Below are positions 60,570 through 64,000 of a stretch of 64,000 nt of DNA, piece after piece. The stretch comes from Bacillota bacterium (GTDB lineage Bacteria; Bacillota; Clostridia; Christensenellales; SZUA-584): positions 21,483 through 85,482 of the forward strand of contig JAEWQS010000081.1 of assembly GCA_023399095.1 (NCBI GenBank), written 5' to 3'. The notes below the pieces were generated by a model. It ran no database searches. It saw only the letters and a program-made list of their open reading frames with translations, and was not told the DNA's origin. The translations under genes were made by a program, and so were the position numbers. Positions within the stretch are counted from its first letter, which is position 1. Each line of letters opens with the position of its first letter.

Positions 60570-61313
60570 TTATTCGATTTCGTAGGTCACTGTGACGCTG
60601 GCTTGAATATCAAGATCACTTGAAGATATCGGTGTTGCGCCTGAAATCATGTCTTCAGCAGCCATTTCAGCGTACTCTCTGAATATCTGCCCTCCGCTGG
60701 AGTTTTCCATGATTTGCAGCGTGCCGACGATTTTTACACCACCTGCTTGCGCAAGCGTGTCGGCCTTGGCCTTTGCCGCATCCACCGCAAGCTTCAGCGC
60801 CTCATTATAGTTGCTTTGCTCGTCCAGTAAGCCGAAGCTGATGGAATTCGTCATGTTGGCACCGTTATTGACGGCGATATCGATGATATTCCCGACGCGA
60901 TCTATGTCTTTTATCGTCAGCTCAACTTGATTTGTCACCTCGTAACTCACGATCTTTTTGGTATCGCTCGAATAATCGTATATTGGGTACGCGTTATACT
61001 GTGTGGTACGCATGTCGTCATCCGTCAAGCCGGCGCTTTTCAAAGCCTCAAACATCGCATTCATGGCCTGTGCGTTGTTATCTTGCGCTTTTTGCATATC
61101 TGCGTCCTGCGTCGTCACTCCAACGGTGACATAGGCCACATCGGGCATGACCTTTAAAGTGCCTTGTGCAGAAACGGTGATGTTTTTTGTTTCCTTATCA
61201 GTTTCTTCGACAGTGATTAAGCCTGTTCCGTCTTTATCTGATCTTACCGCGCAACCAGTCAGCGCCATGGTTAAAACCAGCCCGATCATAACAGATAGTA
61301 TAATTCGTTTCAA
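60570..61313 (-). CDS. SIMPL (DUF541) domain lipoprotein
   Basis: This encodes 247 residues. A TTG at 61313 with GGGAG eight bases ahead gives KRIILSVMIGLVLTMALTGC, a lipoprotein signal with lipobox L-T-G-C; a GTG at 61322 is the alternative. The SIMPL domain follows: NITVSAQGTLKVMPDVAYVT then VGVTTQDADMQKAQDNN, EALKSAGLTDDDMRTTQYNA, ALKLAVDAAKAKADTLAQA, TPISSSDLDIQASVTVTYEI. The family is periplasmic or surface-bound and is linked to membrane-stress tolerance; the reaction is unknown. It follows the DUF4349 gene in the same direction with 30 bases between. Confidence 0.88.
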   Translation of the reverse strand: MKRIILSVMIGLVLTMALTGCAVRSDKDGTGLITVEETDKETKNITVSAQGTLKVMPDVAYVTVGVTTQDADMQKAQDNNAQAMNAMFEALKSAGLTDDDMRTTQYNAYPIYDYSSDTKKIVSYEVTNQVELTIKDIDRVGNIIDIAVNNGANMTNSISFGLLDEQSNYNEALKLAVDAAKAKADTLAQAGGVKIVGTLQIMENSSGGQIFREYAEMAAEDMISGATPISSSDLDIQASVTVTYEIE

Positions 61314-61343
61314 TATCAACACTCCCTTTCTTATTGTTGATTC

Positions 61344-62306
61344 TTATTGTTGATTCTGATTGTTGTTTTGAATACGCGCCAGCTTTTTCTTCTTAGAACG
61401 CTTAACAAGCAACACAATCAACACGGTAATGGCTGCAAGCGGAACAATGATCGGCGCACCGCCGATTAAGAATATGAGCAGGAATTCACCGAAATCCGCA
61501 AGAGCATTGAGCACAGAGTAAAATGCATTTGAAATCCGCGTTCCGACGCTTTCATCAGAAGGCCGTATATCAGCCACCTGATTCACTTCCTCCAGAGAAA
61601 CAGTAACTGTAGAGTAATCGATCAAACTGTCAAAGTTGCGAAGGTTGGTCTCAAGCATCTGAATCTCATAGGACACTTCTGCCAGAGCGTTTTCCAGCTC
61701 TACGATGTCCTCGAGCGTCGCCGCTTCCTCAAGCAGCGCCAGCAATCGTGTTTCTCTGGTTCGCTGCGTTTTTAAACGTGTTTCTATATCAAAGTAGTCA
61801 AGCGATATGTCTTTGCCGCTTATGGAGCTGGACAGCGTTTCTCCGATATTGCTGAGGCGGCCGGTAAACTCACTAAAGCTTTTGCTCGGCACACGTAGAG
61901 ATAAGCTTGCATAGCGTCCTGAGTCCTGCCAGTCCACCGGTTTCTCACCGGATATGGACGACTCTTCGATATATCCGCCAAGTTCCTCCAGTGACGCAAT
62001 TAGACTGTCGTAGTCGGCATCGAAGTTCTTGGTTCGAATCTGGAAGCTGCCATAATAAACGATTTTTCTGTCGACACCTGGCTCTAATATAGAGCCGTCA
62101 TAATTCAGACCGGTTTTTTCGACCGGTGCCGCTTCCTCTGTGGCTACCGCAGTCGCATTGTCATATGCCGCCGGCTCTTCGGCGGGCATCTCAGCTTCCG
62201 CATAATAACTGCCGTCTTCAACCGGTGACGATTGTGACGCACCACAGCCAACAAGAGTCATTAGCAGCATTGCTGCAATTGTAAAGACGATAAAAATCCT
62301 TTTCAT
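61344..62306 (-). CDS. DUF4349 lipoprotein
   Basis: This encodes 320 residues from an ATG at 62306 with GGGAGG six bases ahead. The signal MKRIFIVFTIAAMLLMTLVG then C is a lipobox. The DUF4349 core includes VYYGSFQIRTKNFDADYDSL, YASLSLRVPSKSFSEFTGRL and the coiled coil ETRLLALLEEAATLEDIVEL then ENALAEVSYEIQMLETNLRN. A C-terminal membrane helix (PIIVPLAAITVLIVLLVKRS) and basic tail follow. It is probably an envelope protein spanning the outer face. A promoter of ECF type lies at 62373-62400, so it is a likely target of the sigma factor encoded just upstream. Confidence 0.88.
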   Translation of the reverse strand: MKRIFIVFTIAAMLLMTLVGCGASQSSPVEDGSYYAEAEMPAEEPAAYDNATAVATEEAAPVEKTGLNYDGSILEPGVDRKIVYYGSFQIRTKNFDADYDSLIASLEELGGYIEESSISGEKPVDWQDSGRYASLSLRVPSKSFSEFTGRLSNIGETLSSSISGKDISLDYFDIETRLKTQRTRETRLLALLEEAATLEDIVELENALAEVSYEIQMLETNLRNFDSLIDYSTVTVSLEEVNQVADIRPSDESVGTRISNAFYSVLNALADFGEFLLIFLIGGAPIIVPLAAITVLIVLLVKRSKKKKLARIQNNNQNQQ

Positions 62307-62372
62307 GAAAAACCTCCCACCAATAACATTTTTGAAGAAACACCAACAAACGTCTGTTTCCTTTATGCTGAT

Positions 62373-62400
62373 TAGACGTTTGTATTATCAATTTGGTTCC
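62373..62400 (-). promoter_or_regulatory. ECF sigma-type promoter of the DUF4349 gene
   Basis: GGAACC (62395-62400), a 16-base spacer and CGTCTA (62373-62378) on the minus strand match the general ECF pattern (GGAAC-N16-CGTCTA). The -10 half is part of a perfect inverted repeat CAAACGTCT/AGACGTTTG (62347-62382). Confidence 0.75.
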
Positions 62401-62419
62401 CAAATATTTATATGATTGA

Positions 62420-63010
62420 TTAATTATTGAGCAATATCTCTTTGAGCCGCTGTCTGCCGCGGCTTAAGCGCGATTTCACTGTCCCGATAGAAATGCTTAG
62501 GGTTTCGGCTATTTCATCATATGAAAGACCCTGGATGTCACGCAGTATAACGGTAATACGATGATCCTCGGAAAGAGTACTGATAGCTGTTTGGATATCT
62601 TCACGGCTTTCGATATTTAACGTATACTCTTCGGGCGATGCGCTGTTTTTATCTTCAATCACGATGCCGCTTTCCATTGTGCCATCGAGTGATAATGGTT
62701 CCTTTTTACGTTTACGAAGGCCGTCAAGGCAAGTGTTGACCGTAAGCCTGTATACCCAAGACGAAAAAGAAGACTCATGACGAAATGTCCTGAGGCCTTT
62801 ATAGATTTTTATGAGGGATTCCTGCGCCATGTCATAAGCGTCTGCTTCATTGCCCATGTAGCGATACGCGACATTATATATTTTTTTCTCGTACGCAAAC
62901 AGCAACGCTTCCAGCGCTGCATCATTGCCTTTCTGTGCTCTTTTAATCAGCAGAGCCTCATCAGATACCATGGGCTCACTCGATTGCGGGGTCAATGATT
63001 GTGACATCAT
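62420..63010 (-). CDS. ECF-type RNA polymerase sigma factor
   Basis: This encodes about 196 residues from an ATG at 63010 or 63007 (MSQSLTPQSSEPMVSDEALL); the start at GTA-SDEALL (62971) is an alternative. Region 2 is AYEKKIYNVAYRYMGNEADA then YDMAQESLIKIYKGLRTFRH, and region 4 is LSYDEIAETLSISIGTVKSR then LSRGRQRLKEILLNN. There is no anti-sigma gene adjacent. The ECF promoter just downstream suggests it drives the DUF4349-SIMPL genes, probably as an envelope stress response. A SigA-like promoter overlaps its start region. Confidence 0.9.
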   Translation of the reverse strand: MMSQSLTPQSSEPMVSDEALLIKRAQKGNDAALEALLFAYEKKIYNVAYRYMGNEADAYDMAQESLIKIYKGLRTFRHESSFSSWVYRLTVNTCLDGLRKRKKEPLSLDGTMESGIVIEDKNSASPEEYTLNIESREDIQTAISTLSEDHRITVILRDIQGLSYDEIAETLSISIGTVKSRLSRGRQRLKEILLNN

Positions 63011-63016
63011 ACACGA

Positions 63017-63044
63017 ATTATACATGATTTTAAATGTGTTGCAA
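63017..63044 (-). promoter_or_regulatory. SigA-type promoter of the ECF sigma gene
   Basis: TTGCAA (63039-63044), 16 bases, then TATAAT (63017-63022) on the minus strand. Expected transcription start lies at about 63010, on or next to the first ATG. Confidence 0.55.
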
Positions 63045-63183
63045 AGTCTTTTTAAGCGCATTTCTTTACTATTAAGGATATAAGACAAACATATCAATTA
63101 TATAGAATAGAAACGTTTGTCCAGCCTTAGTCCATTGCTTCAGCCTTGATATATTTGATCGTCTGAGAAATAAAAAAAGAGGA

Positions 63184-63212
63184 TTGACACTGAACATGGC
63201 TTATTGTAAACT
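63184..63212 (+). promoter_or_regulatory. bioY promoter
   Basis: TTGACA (63184-63189), 17 bases, then TAAACT (63207-63212). The -10 lies inside the BirA-type operator, so bound BirA would block polymerase. Confidence 0.6.
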
Positions 63213-63235
63213 ATCGTACATATTATAGTTTACAA
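63204..63235. promoter_or_regulatory. BirA-type biotin operator
   Basis: TTGTAAACT (63204-63212) and AGTTTACAA (63227-63235) are perfect inverted repeats with a 14-base spacer, the known BirA pattern TTGTAAAC-N14/15-GTTTACAA. It stands 12 bases before the bioY start region and implies biotin-dependent repression. Confidence 0.9.
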
Positions 63236-63246
63236 TAGAGGTGAAT

Positions 63247-63855
63247 ATGAAAACAAGACAAATGATACTGTGTGCGCTTTTTGCGGCGCTCACAGCAGCA
63301 GGTATTTTTGTTAAAATACCTATTCCGGGCACACCGATGAGCTTTACACTACAGACTTTCTTTATCTTTCTGGCGGGGCTTTTGCTGGAACCTAAGTTTG
63401 CCGTCATATCACAGGCTGTCTATGCCGCGATAGGACTTCTTGGTTTGCCGGTTTTCATGAACGGCGGTGGCATCTCATATGTTATGCAGCCTTCTTTTGG
63501 ATTTATTTTTGGATTCGGCGTGAGTGCATGGCTCATAAGCCTGCTAGTCAGAAAAAACATTCTGGCGATGATCAACCGATCAAAGGGCGCTCCAAAGCTT
63601 GGGTTATATGTAAAGATCGCCGGTTACGCTTTGGTCTCATTGCTTGTGATGTACGTGTTTGGCATTACTTATATGTATCTGATCATGACACTCTACATGA
63701 GCAAAGAGATAACTCTTGACTATTTGATATTTACGGCGAACGGCCTTTTCATATTGCTCGACATGTTAAAATTCGCAATCGCTATTCCATTAGCTATAGC
63801 CGTTATGAAAAGAATGCCTTCAAGCATATCCGTATACAAAAATGGAGCCGCTTAA
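63247..63855 (+). CDS. bioY: Biotin transporter substrate-binding component BioY
   Basis: This encodes 202 residues from an ATG at 63247 with GAGGTGA five bases ahead. Six membrane helices are present. BioY features are visible: FVKIPIPGTPMSFTLQTFFI (the P-G-T-P-V/M-T-like biotin loop), LAGLLLEPKFAVISQAVYAA, GLPVFMNGGGISYVMQPSFG then FIFGF. It is the S component of an ECF-type importer. No EcfA or EcfT genes are in the window, so it may use a shared energy module. Control by the BirA operator upstream is strongly indicated. Confidence 0.95.
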   Translation: MKTRQMILCALFAALTAAGIFVKIPIPGTPMSFTLQTFFIFLAGLLLEPKFAVISQAVYAAIGLLGLPVFMNGGGISYVMQPSFGFIFGFGVSAWLISLLVRKNILAMINRSKGAPKLGLYVKIAGYALVSLLVMYVFGITYMYLIMTLYMSKEITLDYLIFTANGLFILLDMLKFAIAIPLAIAVMKRMPSSISVYKNGAA

Positions 63856-63979
63856 TTGCGGCCCCTCACATTTACGGTTCTATACTATACATTGGGGTAA
63901 GGAAAAAAAGAAGAGGCATAAATCTTCAAAACCTTGTAGACTAAAGTTACACCACATAACAAGTCGCAAGGAGAGAAAT

Positions 63980-64000
63980 ATGCCTCAAGTGGATTATAGC
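63980..64000 (+). CDS. Start of an unidentified gene at the right edge
   Basis: An ATG at 63980 preceded by AAGGAGAG opens a frame reading MPQVDYS to the window end. Seven codons do not permit identification. The interval 63856-63979 contains only a short stem (GCCGC/GCGGC) overlapping the bioY stop. Confidence 0.5.

Noticed and set aside
63980..64000. Calling the partial gene at the right edge a transposase
   Set aside because: Seven codons after a good ribosome site are too few to identify a family, and no terminal inverted repeat was recognised.

Overview
The window looks like the chromosome of a low-to-mid GC, spore-forming Clostridia-type Firmicute. The evidence is a spore photoproduct lyase, strong AGGAGG-type ribosome binding sites, SigA-like promoters, a BirA-type biotin operator and an ECF sigma gene. 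Most of it is one large integrative and conjugative element (ICE) of the Tn1549/CTn type, transcribed almost wholly leftward (minus strand).

Layout. (1) 1-7922: an accessory block on the minus strand. It holds an LRR lipoprotein, two paralogous HEAT-like repeat proteins (one frameshifted), a NUDIX hydrolase, small membrane and unknown proteins, and an operon of an excisionase-like HTH, a second HTH protein and a transmembrane Ser/Thr kinase. The kinase ectodomain resembles the LRR lipoprotein. (2) 8215-9239: a SLOG-family gene with an in-frame stop, divergent from an XRE regulator. (3) 9249-22543: conjugation and mobilisation genes: NlpC/P60 hydrolase, VirB4, PrgI, VirB6, a VirB2/Maff2-like protein, VirD4, an ArdC-like protein, PcfB, MOBP relaxase, MobC with a candidate oriT, PcfM and a DUF3991/Toprim protein. 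(4) 22642-31363: AT-richer cargo: a type I restriction-modification operon hsdR-hsdS-[PrrC-like ATPase]-hsdM, and an HTH-HipA-like kinase fusion. (5) 31499-43786: DUF3848, a giant antirestriction/methylase/helicase protein with an in-frame stop at codon 5 and a TnpV gene embedded in another frame, then polyvalent accessory proteins. (6) 43803-53086: a complete Tad/Flp pilus locus: TadV prepilin peptidase, a large CARDB-repeat surface protein, TadE-like pseudopilins, a pilin-like peptide, TadC, TadB, TadA, TadZ and CpaB. (7) 53242-55249: ParB, ParA and a small protein that is a paralogue of one beside virD4. (8) 55480-64000: chromosome: rlmD, into whose 3' end the element appears inserted, a MocR-type regulator divergent from an aldo/keto reductase, splB, a SIMPL protein, a DUF4349 lipoprotein, an ECF sigma factor, bioY, and the first codons of another gene.

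How it works together. The ICE would nick DNA at an oriT near mobC/mobA, couple it through VirD4 and export it through a VirB4/VirB6/PrgI channel. NlpC/P60 would open the wall, the Tad pilus with its CARDB protein could hold mating cells together, and ParAB, ArdC-like and giant methylase-helicase proteins would support maintenance in recipients. The restriction system with its PrrC-like protein and the HipA-like kinase are defence or addiction cargo. No integrase is visible, so the left end of the element probably lies beyond base 1. Two in-frame TAA codons near gene starts suggest decay or sequencing errors. Short hairpins between cistrons and stop codons built into Shine-Dalgarno sites recur along the element.
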